Assembly (NCBI GenBank): GCA_013361525.1
Contig: JABFXY010000006.1
Location: forward strand, 1 to 64,000
DNA from: Polyangiaceae bacterium
GTDB lineage: Bacteria; Myxococcota_A; Polyangia; Polyangiales; Polyangiaceae
Reading direction: 5' to 3'
Length of the DNA: 64,000 nucleotides
Notes under the pieces: generated by a model
The model's database searches: none
What the model was told of the DNA's origin: nothing
Seen by the model: the letters and a program-made list of their open reading frames with translations, nothing else
Shown here: positions 16,631-24,794 of the stretch, in pieces
How the letters are laid out: each line of letters opens with the position of its first letter
Numbering within the stretch: the stretch's first letter is position 1
Made by a program: the position numbers and the translations under genes

Positions 16631-18550
16631 TCACTGGCCGGGGTTCAGCGCGCCCCAAGTCGACGCTGCCACGGACCAGTCGTTCTTGGTGTGCGTGTCG
16701 GCAGTACCACGCACGATCGAGTTGCCTGCTCGAGTCGTCGCCGTGCCGTTGAGATCGAGCGCAGCGTTCGCGCTGAAATCGTCGTCGACAAAGAAGTTCA
16801 TCGCCGCGGGCGTGCCATTGGCGAGGAGCCATTGTCCCGCCGCACGCGCCTGCTCTGCTGCAGTCTCGGACGCAACCGCCGACGTGCCCGTAGCATCGTC
16901 CGAGAGAAGCACCGCGTCTTGGATGCTGCCGAGGCCGTCTCGAATGATCAGGACGTTGTCGGTGTTCGTGAGGCCGTTGTCAGTTGCATAGAGATCCCAC
17001 GCCGTGTCCACGTTCGCGGTGAACGTCGCGGCAGGCTGTTGGTTCTTGCTCGTCGTCTCGTTCGTAGAGCCACCCGGATTGCACGCACCCTGCCCGAGGA
17101 TGTGCACGAGGATGATGTCGTTTGCTGCCACCGTGAGCGCGGGGAACGCGGTGGTGAGCTCGTCGTTTGCGGTGTTGCCCGTCCGCTCGGTCAGCGTGAA
17201 ACCGGTCGCGACACCGGCGGATACCACGCGCAGCTCGATGAGATCGCAGCCCCCGGTGATGTTCGCGTTGATCTCGTTGATCTGCAGCACCGCGGGCGTG
17301 ACGAAGCCCGAGAATGTCGCGGTGTCCGGAGAGCCGACGCCGGTCCCAAGGGTGTCCTCAACCGTGCCCGCGACCGTTACCGTGTAGGTGAGGTTCGACT
17401 GTGCCGACGTCGTGACGGTGACCGTGTTGCCCGAGGCCGTCGCCGCCGACGCCGTGAGGCCATTGTCGAACGTGAACTGCGAGCCGTTCGCCATGACGCT
17501 CGCCGGATCGATCTGGCGGCTGAAGGTGATCTGTACCGAGGTTCCCGAAGCCGCGACGGCGTTCGTAACGGTCGGCGAGTCGCAGATCGCGTCGACGATA
17601 TCGCTCGCGTTGACGATCGACGGCTGCGCGGCGTCGTTGAAGCGCCACATCACGCCGTAGTCCACCGCGACCAAACAGCCCTCTTGAAGGTCGAGCTGCG
17701 CACGAACCGTCTCCGGCAAGCGGAAGCGCACGTCCGCGTCGTCCATGCCCGTCGTGAGGAGCTTCGCCGCGACCTGCGGCGCGCCCGCGCCCGTGAAGGC
17801 GGAGTCGATCTCACCATCGAAGGAGATCACGCGACCGGCGTAGCCGTCGAGGTTCGTCAGGAGATCCGTCGCCGTGGTGACGTCCGTGACGAGTGGCGCG
17901 ATGCTGTTGCCGCTCGTCGCGACATTGAGGCCGGAGACCGCAGTCGCTTGCTTCAACCCGGCGTTCGTCGCGACCGCCTCGACGGTGAGGCTGAGCTCGT
18001 CGCCGACCGCGGGGACCGGCGAGAGCGTCGCCGGATCGACCGCGACGAACAGAGCGGGACCAGCCTGCTCGGCCTGGAGGAAGAAGCCCGCCGGATCCTG
18101 TCCGAGCACCGGCTTCACGTACGTGACGAGCGCGCCGTCGATGGCGAGCGTGAGGCCCGTTCCATCGGGCGTCGCGAGGACCGCGGCGATCTGCTCCGAC
18201 GGAGTCTGCGGGCCAGCGCCGCCCATTCCGCCGTCGCCACCGTTGCCGCCGTTACCACCCTGCGCAGCTCCGCCGCCGCCGTCCGCGACGCCACCGAAGC
18301 CGCCTTCTTCGCTACCGCCACCACCTTGGGGCGCGCCGCCTTGCGGGCTGCCACCTTGAGGCGAACCGCCCTGCGGAGAGCCACCTTGCGGGGAGCCGCC
18401 ATTGTTGCTGCCGCCGCCGCCGGTGTCGGAGCCGCCGGTGTCCGAGCCGCCGGAGCCACCATTGCCGCCCGTCGACGTGTCGTCGCCACATGCGGACGCG
18501 AACGCGAATACGAACGCGAAGAGGAAGTAGTAGAGGGGTGAGGAACGCAT
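16631..18550 (-). CDS. Large lipoprotein with Gly/Ser/Gln stalk, Ig-like and lamin-tail-like domains
   Basis: A 639-aa surface lipoprotein. The lipobox ASAC puts the lipidated cysteine at 21. Residues about 22-107 form a Gly/Ser/Asn stalk with GGSPQ units repeated four to five times. Then come an unrecognised beta-rich region with YVKPVLG and TGMDDADVRFRLPETV segments, an SbsA-type Ig-like domain (about 315-405, SVQITFSRQIDPASV followed by NTVTVTTSAQ), and a C-terminal lamin-tail-like domain beginning LQINEINANITGGCDLIEL (about 415-560). Such proteins are usually exported surface or adhesive factors. A terminator lies about 30 bp after the stop. Function is not known. Confidence 0.75.
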   Translation of the reverse strand: MRSSPLYYFLFAFVFAFASACGDDTSTGGNGGSGGSDTGGSDTGGGGSNNGGSPQGGSPQGGSPQGGSPQGGAPQGGGGSEEGGFGGVADGGGGAAQGGNGGNGGDGGMGGAGPQTPSEQIAAVLATPDGTGLTLAIDGALVTYVKPVLGQDPAGFFLQAEQAGPALFVAVDPATLSPVPAVGDELSLTVEAVATNAGLKQATAVSGLNVATSGNSIAPLVTDVTTATDLLTNLDGYAGRVISFDGEIDSAFTGAGAPQVAAKLLTTGMDDADVRFRLPETVRAQLDLQEGCLVAVDYGVMWRFNDAAQPSIVNASDIVDAICDSPTVTNAVAASGTSVQITFSRQIDPASVMANGSQFTFDNGLTASAATASGNTVTVTTSAQSNLTYTVTVAGTVEDTLGTGVGSPDTATFSGFVTPAVLQINEINANITGGCDLIELRVVSAGVATGFTLTERTGNTANDELTTAFPALTVAANDIILVHILGQGACNPGGSTNETTSKNQQPAATFTANVDTAWDLYATDNGLTNTDNVLIIRDGLGSIQDAVLLSDDATGTSAVASETAAEQARAAGQWLLANGTPAAMNFFVDDDFSANAALDLNGTATTRAGNSIVRGTADTHTKNDWSVAASTWGALNPGQ

Positions 18551-18732
18551 CGATTACTCCTGGGCCGAACCCGCGCGGACCCTAGTCGAACGAAGCCGCG
18601 GTGTCGCGGGTGATGGCGGCGCATGTAGCATTTGCGCCGTCAGCGGCTCGCGAACATGGCGGCACGTTTCGAGGGCAGGAGCGTTACGGCGCGCGCTGGA
18701 GCGCGGGCGGACGATGCGACGAAATCCTGCGC

Positions 18733-19161
18733 TCAATCGGCGTGGGCGTCTTCGCAGGCCGCGAGCGCATAGATCTCTTCGGGGCACACTGAGACGCAAT
18801 TGCCAGCGTGAATCTGCTCGAGGTGGCAGGCCAAGACCCGCTTTCCCTCGGCCTTGCAAGGATAATCGTCGTCCCACCCACAGTCCCCCTCGCATGGGCA
18901 ACGACCATTATCGTCGCATCCTTTCGCGAGGACAGCGTCGCAGTACTCCTGGCCGTTCTGCGGGACCGGCTCGGCCGTTTGCCCACCGACGCCAAGGTCG
19001 TTGCCCGCTCCGCCGCCGTCGTCATCGCGCACGATGATGTCGGCCCCACAACCGAATAGCGCGGAGACCGCGAAGAGCATCGCCGACAGCCGCGCGTGCG
19101 GAACACTCCTCGGCGGCGTCCACGCTCGAGAGCGTCTGCACGTTCTCAAAACGAGACTCAC
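18733..19161 (-). CDS. Cysteine-rich small lipoprotein
   Basis: About 142 aa from the GTG at 19161. The hydrophobic segment LSAMLFAVSALFGC provides the lipobox LFGC, and the long arginine-rich leader before it explains the upstream start; an ATG at 19080 would leave only ten residues without charge. After a short Gly/Asp linker, the mature part has ten cysteines (YCDAVLAKGC, CPCEGDCGWDDDYPC, LACHLEQ, NCVSVCPEE, AACED), a disulfide-rich pattern common in myxobacterial lipoproteins. No known function. Upstream is a 720-bp gene-free region with repeats. Confidence 0.62.
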   Translation of the reverse strand: MSLVLRTCRRSRAWTPPRSVPHARLSAMLFAVSALFGCGADIIVRDDDGGGAGNDLGVGGQTAEPVPQNGQEYCDAVLAKGCDDNGRCPCEGDCGWDDDYPCKAEGKRVLACHLEQIHAGNCVSVCPEEIYALAACEDAHAD

Positions 19162-19211
19162 GTCTTCGAAACGTAATCGTGAATCGGGTCAAACGACCTC
19201 AATCCACGTCT

Positions 19212-19260
19212 GCGAACGATTCGACCTGAGATGAATCGTCTCACCTCGATTCGTTCGCGC
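19212..19260. repeat. Dyad element, copy A
   Basis: Outer arms GCGAACGA (19212-19219) and TCGTTCGC (19251-19258) with an imperfect inner palindrome TGAGATGAATCGTCTCA. Nearly the same sequence recurs 199 bp away as copy B. Confidence 0.7.
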
Positions 19261-19410
19261 CCGCAGCGACACCGACGGACCGCGACCCAGTCATGACGGT
19301 GGCGCGCGGCTGCGCCGCCGCACGATAGGCAGGCACATCGTCCATGTCGCAGCCTCTTGTGCGCTTGCCGCGGGTCGCGCGCTCGCCGCGACCATTTCAA
19401 CGCGCCGCGC

Positions 19411-19457
19411 GCGAACGATTCGACCTGAGATGATTCATCTCACCCCGCTTCGTTCGC
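19411..19457. repeat. Dyad element, copy B
   Basis: Outer arms GCGAACGA (19411-19418) and TCGTTCGC (19450-19457). The inner palindrome TGAGATGATTCATCTCA is perfect apart from its centre base. The left 23 bases are identical to copy A. Confidence 0.75.
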
Positions 19458-19660
19458 CTCGTCCCACGCGGCGACGCTTCGCAAGCGTCGCGTGCGCAGT
19501 TGGTCGCGCGCCGCACTTCGCGCAACCGCCCCACGCGCCCAGAGCCCGCGCGAACAAAACGACGAAGCGCGGTCCACTTCCTCGTTCGGCCTTCAACCAA
19601 ACGGCTCGGCAAACCGCGCTCGTGCGCGAACCTCAGAGCGGCGAACCCAGCGACGAGCGC

Positions 19661-19895
19661 GTGGGTTGGGCCCCACGCGCCGGGAACATATTCCCGCTGC
19701 GTGGGAGTGAAACGACCAGTGGCGATCCCAGCGACAAGCGCGTGGGTTGGGCCCCACGCGCCGGGAACATATTCCCGCTGCGTGGGAGTGAAACGACCAG
19801 TGGCGATCCCAGCGACAAGCGCGTGGGTTGGGCCCCACGCGCCGGGAACATATTCCCGCTGCGTGGGAGTGAAACGACCAGTGGCGATCCCAGCG
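19661..19895 (-). repeat. 81-bp tandem repeats that copy the tRNA-Glu 3' end
   Basis: Almost three copies of an 81-bp unit start at 19661, 19742 and 19823. Read on the minus strand, each unit begins with the last 14 nt of tRNA-Glu including CCA (CGCTGGGATCGCCA), and copy 3 runs straight into the tRNA. Each unit can fold as CCCACGC...GCGTGGG around GGGAATATGTTCCC, or alternatively GCGTGGG...CCCACGC. A degenerate 14-mer stands before the most distal unit. The copies differ only at the tRNA-proximal and distal edges. Confidence 0.85.
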
Positions 19896-19956
19896 GGAAT
19901 CGAACCCGCGTTACCGGCGTGAGAGGCCGATGTCCTAACCGCTAGACGATGGGACC
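19882..19956 (-). tRNA. tRNA-Glu (CTC anticodon)
   Basis: A 75-nt tRNA. Acceptor GGTCCCA pairs with TGGGATC, discriminator G, and CCA is encoded. The anticodon loop CTCTCAC gives anticodon CTC; the T arm is GCGGG-TTCGATT-CCCGC. It follows tRNA-Gln by 41 bp on the same strand and shares its promoter. Its last 14 nt recur in the tandem repeats downstream. Confidence 0.95.
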
Positions 19957-19997
19957 AGTTCTACTTCGTGCGACGCCCGAGACTCTTACTCTCGGGC

Positions 19998-20071
19998 TGG
20001 CTGGGGGACAAGGATTCGAACCTTGATAGCAAGAGTCAGAGTCTTGCGTCCTGCCATTAGACGATCCCCCA
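19998..20071 (-). tRNA. tRNA-Gln (CTG anticodon)
   Basis: A 74-nt tRNA with acceptor TGGGGGA/TCCCCCA, discriminator G and encoded CCA. The loop CTCTGAC gives anticodon CTG. The 41-bp spacer to tRNA-Glu contains a CCCGAGA/TCTCGGG hairpin, a possible RNase processing site. Confidence 0.95.
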
Positions 20072-20096
20072 AGGAACGCCCTGTCGGCGGGGGCGC

Positions 20097-20124
20097 AGAC
20101 TAGTCGGAACGACGCCCTAGTCAA
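20097..20124 (-). promoter_or_regulatory. Promoter of the tRNA-Gln/tRNA-Glu operon
   Basis: On the minus strand, -35 TTGACT (20124-20119) and -10 TAGTCT (20102-20097) with a 16-bp spacer, about 25 bp before the tRNA-Gln 5' end. Confidence 0.55.
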
Positions 20125-20225
20125 GCTCGTTCTGACAGCGGGGCGTGAATTCTTTCGCCACCCTACGAATCTCGCCGAAGGCGCACGCTCCTGCGCTCTG
20201 TGCGCGGGAACGCACGCGGGAAATC

Positions 20226-21482
20226 TCAGGGAACGTAGGTGGTGCAGCCGACGACGATCTTCACGACGCCGCCGGTGTCCGCGGAGATGGTGCTGCACGC
20301 GCCCGGGCAGAGGACGATCTGCGTCGGGTTCGCGGGGTCGTCGTAATGCCAGGCGAGGCCGCTCGCGGGACACTGCGCCTCGCTCTCGACGTAGGGGATG
20401 TTGCCCGCCATGCCCTCGGACGGGGTGTAGTGGACGTTGACCTCGTCGAAGTTGATGTCCTCACCGGGCGGGGGCTCGGGGATGAGGAACGCGCACGGGA
20501 TGGCCTGGCCCTGGATGGTGTTGAGCGCATCGAGGAAGGCCTGCTGCACGTCCGGATCCTGATCGATCATGAAGGCCTGGTTGGTACCGCCTGCCTGCGC
20601 GATGCCGTTGAGCGCGCCGACCGATCCACCGACGCCGATGACGAACGTGAGGACGGGAGGGCTGCCGTTCGCGCCGGCGGCGGCGATGGCGTTGATGGCG
20701 GCGAGGTCCGTCTCGCAGCTCGTCGGATCACCGTCGGTCGCGAGGACGACGATCGTCGCGTGACCGGGGTTGCCACCTGCCCACGCGCGCGCGTGATCGA
20801 TCGCGCCTTGGAGCGCGGCCGACGTCGGCGTGCCGCCGGTCGGGCCGTGCGCGTTCATCGAGGCGATGATCGCGTTCGCGTTGCCGGGCAACACGCCGAT
20901 CTCGACGTCGGGCGTGGAGTAGTCGAGGGCCGTGCAGGAGTCGGTCGCGCCGAAGCCGCTGCAGATGCCGAATGGGAAGCCCGGCGGGATCTCGCATGGG
21001 CCACACCCCGCGCCGCAATCGCCGTCGGACATGCATTGCGCGGTGTTGCAGTTGGCGCCGCTCTCGAGCGGGAAGTATTGGATGCCGACGCCGACGCCCG
21101 CGGCCTCGTCTTGGTTGACGAACTCGGAGATCGCGGCGACGACCGCGTCCCATCGCGTGCCGCTGCCACCAGCGGGCGGGTCGGACATCGAGCCCGACTG
21201 GTCCTGCATGATGTACATGTCCAGCGGCACCTTCTCGGCGGTGAAATCGTCGCCTGCGCAACCTCCACCCACCGACGTTCCGCCGCCGTCGGCGAAGCCC
21301 GCGCCCTCACCTTGTCCGCCACCGCCGTCGGTGCCGAAGTTTGCGGTGCTGCCACCGTTCGAATTGTTGCCGCCGTTGGCGGTGTCGCCGCCTCCGCCTT
21401 GATCGTCCTGGCCTGCGCCACACGCGATCGCAGCTGCGCTGAACATCGACAGAACGGGGATAAGGAAGGTGCGGGTGTTCAT
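20226..21482 (-). CDS. VWA-domain lipoprotein
   Basis: About 418 aa. The signal MNTRTFLIPVLSMFSAAAIAC carries the lipobox AIAC with Cys 21, followed by a Gly/Asn/Ser stalk to about 75. A von Willebrand factor A domain follows: the MIDAS start MYIMQDQSGSM (DQSGS), a later conserved threonine region TGGTPTSAAL, and the ATDGDP loop. Cysteine-rich inserts (CNTAQCMSDGDCGAGCGPC) lie in the middle. VWA lipoproteins of this kind bind metal-dependent ligands at the cell surface. The ATG at 21482 is the only start that gives a signal peptide. The tRNA operon lies 154 bp beyond its stop. Confidence 0.82.
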   Translation of the reverse strand: MNTRTFLIPVLSMFSAAAIACGAGQDDQGGGGDTANGGNNSNGGSTANFGTDGGGGQGEGAGFADGGGTSVGGGCAGDDFTAEKVPLDMYIMQDQSGSMSDPPAGGSGTRWDAVVAAISEFVNQDEAAGVGVGIQYFPLESGANCNTAQCMSDGDCGAGCGPCEIPPGFPFGICSGFGATDSCTALDYSTPDVEIGVLPGNANAIIASMNAHGPTGGTPTSAALQGAIDHARAWAGGNPGHATIVVLATDGDPTSCETDLAAINAIAAAGANGSPPVLTFVIGVGGSVGALNGIAQAGGTNQAFMIDQDPDVQQAFLDALNTIQGQAIPCAFLIPEPPPGEDINFDEVNVHYTPSEGMAGNIPYVESEAQCPASGLAWHYDDPANPTQIVLCPGACSTISADTGGVVKIVVGCTTYVP

Positions 21483-21707
21483 GGCGGCGCCAATTTCATG
21501 CTTGTCGCAGACGGGCGTCAATGAAGCGCGCGAACGTCCAACCATTTTTCTCTGGACGTCGAGGCAGGATGTGCTCGGGGCGCCGGAACTCCTTCGCTTT
21601 GCGTCGTTCACGACGCGTTGCGATGCAGTGCGGCATGAGGCGCGACGCAAAACGCGTCATGGCTGAAATCCTCGTCGCGCTTCCCTGTTATCCTCCGCGA
21701 CGCTCGA

Positions 21708-23981
21708 TTGCAGACTCCCACCCACCCGTTCCGACTGACGTCGTTCGTCTGGGAATCCCAGCCAGGCCGGTACGTCCTGACCATCGTCGCGCACGGGATG
21801 GTTCGGCTGCTGCAGGGACAAGAGGCGACCTGGGTTCCCGGCGACGACTACCCCCTCGGCTACGACGAGACGCAGACGCTCGCCGCGCGCCTGAACTTGA
21901 TCGCGCCGTTCAAGCCTCGCGTGGACGTCGTCGTGGTCGGCAAGGCTTATCCGTCGCCGGGCATGGAGTCGGATCGGCTCGTCGCGCGCGTGCGCATCGG
22001 TGACTTCGCGAAAGCGATCAGCATCACCGGCGACCGACTCTGGCTGCGCGATGGAGGTCGATGGGGCTCGTCGCCGGCGCGTCCGTTTTCGCAAATGCTC
22101 CTGTCTCCCGAGCGCGCGATTCGCTCCGCCGAAAACCCCGTCGGCTTCGACCCTGCTGCGATCCCGATCGAAGGACGCCTGTCGCTTCCGAACCTCGAGC
22201 CTGTCGCAGGATCGTTCAGCGCGATCATCGGCCCCGTACCGCCGATCGCGCCGAGCAGACGCAATCTCCTTTCGCCCTCGGCCGCCGCGTGGGTGACGGC
22301 GTTCGAGACCGGACGCCCGCCGGGCCCCGTCCCGCACGACATGAACTTCGCGTTCTTCAATGTCGCGCCGGTCGATCAACAGCTCGCCGAGATCGGCCCG
22401 GGCTCCGCGATCGTGCTCGAGAACCTGCACCCGATGCACTCGGTCTTCACGTCGCGTCTCCCGATGATCGTTCCGCGCGTCGAAGGGATCGATCCGATGA
22501 GCGGGCGACCGCTCGATCCGATGCTTCGCTGCGACACCGTGTGGATCGATCCGGAGCGCGAGATCGCGTGGCTCACGTTCCGCGGCACTGCCGATCTGCT
22601 GCGTCCGGACCTGCCGGTCTCGCTGTCGGTGTCCGCCGATCGTGCGCAGCGTGCACCGGAGCCGGCGCCGCATCTGAGCACGCAGACGATGCTCACGACG
22701 CAGCAAGGCGGTCCTGTCGCGCAGGGTCTCCCCTTCCCTGCTCAGGCACCCAAAGGTCCCGCGTTCGGGAGCTACAGCGCGCCGGCAGAGTCGCCCGCGG
22801 GCTATTACGGCGCGCCGCCACAGCGAACGGGCACCGTTCAGCCGCCGGCCGAAGCGAGCGGATATCCGCGCACCGATCGCGGCAGCTATCCACCTCCGCC
22901 GATGGCACCGCGCCGATCCATCACGGCGGAGATCCTCGTGCCCGCGCAGGCCGGTGGCCTTCCGTTCGGTCAGTCCGCGGAAGGGGTCGATTGGGAGTCG
23001 ACCGCGGATCTCGAGACGACATCACCCGGGCTCGTGCGGCTCGACACGGCAGAGATTCACGACGCGGACATCCACGCCGACGAGACGCCGACACCTCCTC
23101 CGCCACCGCGCACCGCGCCGCCTCCACCACCGAGCGCGTTCGCGGGTTTGCCGTTCTCACAGCAGACCAACGCGGCGCCGCTCGGCTCGGACGCGCGCGA
23201 GCCGCCCACCGTCCCGCGCCGCAATCGGCTGCAACCAAAGGGATCACCCGGCCCCATTCCGGATATCGGCATGACGCTGCAGCCGGATCTCTCGGGCCTC
23301 GAGGACGTGCCGCCCACGACGCTCGCGCCGCCGGCGATCGTTCCGACGAACGGCGCGTCGGCCATTACCAACGGGACCATTCCGCTCGCCCCGCCGAAGG
23401 TGATCGCGCTGCCCGCGCTGCGTCCCCCGCCTTCGAAGGAACCGGCGCCTGCTCCGCCGGTGGAGGTACCTCCCGTTCCTGCGCTCGATGACGCCACAGC
23501 GGACGCCGAGGTGGCTGCCAGCATGTTGGAGCCCGCTCCAAAACGTGAGCGCGACGCCCTCGAGCTCGAGGAGTGCGCTCGCGTCCGCGCGATGCTCTCG
23601 GTGAAGGGCGCCGACAAAGAGCGCGCGCTCGCCACGCACGACGTGACGGAATCAGCGTGGGCCCGCATCGAGCGCGAACACCTCAAGCGGATCGACGAGG
23701 CCGCGCAGGCCGGCGATGTGAGCTTGCTGGAGCGCTACGACGACGCGTTCATCGGTGCGCAAGACGAGCTGCGCGGTCGCTCGATCGACGGGCCGGCGTA
23801 TGCGCGCATCCAGATCGGCCGAGAACGAAACCAGCTCGCGAGCGTGCTCGACGAGCTGGGGGTGGGAAGAAACGATCTGCTGCGGCTCGACCGAGTCTGG
23901 CGGCGGCGCCTCGCTTCGAACAAGGCGCTCGCCGAAGAGGTCGAGGACGAGATGGAGCGGCTACGAGACGGCGCGTTCTGA
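21708..23981 (+). CDS. DUF2169 protein with C-terminal helical extension
   Basis: A 757-aa protein whose first about 330 residues match the DUF2169 family by eye: DVVVVGKAY, RVRIGDFAKAISITGDRLW, PFSQMLLSPERAI, NPVGFD and LPNLEP in order. This family is associated with type VI secretion loci and T6SS effector cargo. A long Pro-rich low-complexity linker (about 340-620) joins it to a charged helical domain (about 625-757), as in other large myxobacterial members. The start is TTG at 21708 with a weak ribosome site; the next Met is inside the domain. No other T6SS gene is in the window, so it is orphaned. It overlaps the convergent MYXO-CTERM gene by 21 bp. Confidence 0.75.
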   Translation: MQTPTHPFRLTSFVWESQPGRYVLTIVAHGMVRLLQGQEATWVPGDDYPLGYDETQTLAARLNLIAPFKPRVDVVVVGKAYPSPGMESDRLVARVRIGDFAKAISITGDRLWLRDGGRWGSSPARPFSQMLLSPERAIRSAENPVGFDPAAIPIEGRLSLPNLEPVAGSFSAIIGPVPPIAPSRRNLLSPSAAAWVTAFETGRPPGPVPHDMNFAFFNVAPVDQQLAEIGPGSAIVLENLHPMHSVFTSRLPMIVPRVEGIDPMSGRPLDPMLRCDTVWIDPEREIAWLTFRGTADLLRPDLPVSLSVSADRAQRAPEPAPHLSTQTMLTTQQGGPVAQGLPFPAQAPKGPAFGSYSAPAESPAGYYGAPPQRTGTVQPPAEASGYPRTDRGSYPPPPMAPRRSITAEILVPAQAGGLPFGQSAEGVDWESTADLETTSPGLVRLDTAEIHDADIHADETPTPPPPPRTAPPPPPSAFAGLPFSQQTNAAPLGSDAREPPTVPRRNRLQPKGSPGPIPDIGMTLQPDLSGLEDVPPTTLAPPAIVPTNGASAITNGTIPLAPPKVIALPALRPPPSKEPAPAPPVEVPPVPALDDATADAEVAASMLEPAPKRERDALELEECARVRAMLSVKGADKERALATHDVTESAWARIEREHLKRIDEAAQAGDVSLLERYDDAFIGAQDELRGRSIDGPAYARIQIGRERNQLASVLDELGVGRNDLLRLDRVWRRRLASNKALAEEVEDEMERLRDGAF

Positions 23982-24794
23982 ACGACCGCGACGTCGATAC
24001 AAAGCTGCGCCGACGATCGCGAAGAGCGCGAGACCGGCGGGCGCGCCGACGTCGGTCGGCTGCTCGCCCACCACGCGGCAACCACAGCCACCCTGCTTCG
24101 GTTCGACGGCGGGCGGCGGCTCTGCCGCGCTGCCGTCCGACGACCCGCTTCCGCTCGAGTCGCCGTCGCCCGACGAAGAACCGTCGCCCTTTTCGGCGTT
24201 GTACGCGGTCGGGTCCGCCTTGCTCTTCACCTTCGACGGATCTTCCTTCGCCTTCGGGTCGTCGGAGAAGGTGATCGACTTGCGGTTGATGACCGGGTTG
24301 TCGCCGTTGAGGACGAGCTTCATCTTCTGACCGATTTGCTGGCCGTCGTCCGCGCGCTTCACCGTGAGCGTGTACTCACCGGCCTCGAATCCGCGATCGC
24401 GCCGGATGACGAAGTCGAACTTCGTCACCTTGAACATCTTGCCGCTACCGTCGGAAAAGCCGACGTTCATGCCCTCGCTGATCGGCTTTTGGTTCTGGAG
24501 CTGCTTCTTCGTGAGGACGGGTTTGTCGCCCGACTCGTCGGTGAGCGAGCGCTCGTAGAGCACCGTCTGCTCGAAGATGAAGTCCATCGGGATGAAGTTG
24601 ATGTCGGGCATGCTGCCGTAGTCGATCGTCAACTTCAGCTTCCAACGGCCTTCTTCCTCGGTGAGGGCGTTCTTCTCCGGCTTGATGGAGCCGAGCGCGA
24701 AGGCGGCAGTCGAGAGCGCCATCGTGACGAGGAGCGCGGACAGCGCGACGAAGAGCCGCCGCGCGAAAGATGCGACCGAAGTCGTGTTCGTCAT
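23961..24794 (-). CDS. MYXO-CTERM-anchored secreted protein
   Basis: A 277-aa exported protein. An N-terminal signal peptide runs to about residue 33 ([12 protein letters not shown]). The mature part is beta-rich to about 185 with no recognised motif, then a Lys/Asp/Ser-rich linker. The C terminus shows a MYXO-CTERM tail: the cysteine motif GGCGCR near residue 239, a hydrophobic helix ([17 protein letters not shown]) and a terminal RRRGR. These tails are thought to be processed for surface display in Myxococcota. Its ATG overlaps the trmFO stop by 4 bp (ATGA), and dprA lies further upstream, so it is the last gene of an overlapping operon. Confidence 0.75.
   Translation of the reverse strand: MTNTTSVASFARRLFVALSALLVTMALSTAAFALGSIKPEKNALTEEEGRWKLKLTIDYGSMPDINFIPMDFIFEQTVLYERSLTDESGDKPVLTKKQLQNQKPISEGMNVGFSDGSGKMFKVTKFDFVIRRDRGFEAGEYTLTVKRADDGQQIGQKMKLVLNGDNPVINRKSITFSDDPKAKEDPSKVKSKADPTAYNAEKGDGSSSGDGDSSGSGSSDGSAAEPPPAVEPKQGGCGCRVVGEQPTDVGAPAGLALFAIVGAALYRRRGRSERAVS

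Larger units (their letters stand above)
19162..19881. other. Gene-free region between a lipoprotein gene and tRNA-Glu
   Basis: No supported protein gene. It holds two copies of a dyad element (19212-19260 and 19411-19457), a perfect 9-bp hairpin GCGACGCTT/AAGCGTCGC at 19471-19491, and the 81-bp tandem repeats next to tRNA-Glu. Open frames here simply run through the repeats and give repetitive translations. Confidence 0.7.

Noticed and set aside
16583-18541. Long plus-strand frame opposite the Ig-like lipoprotein
   Set aside because: Arg-rich shadow translation; the minus strand has a signal peptide, stalk and domains.
19661-19895. CRISPR array
   Set aside because: The units are directly adjacent, about 81 bp each, with no variable spacers, so they are tandem repeats.
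19430-19945. Overlapping frames through the 81-bp repeats
   Set aside because: They translate the repeat three times and run into tRNA-Glu; no start or ribosome site supports them.
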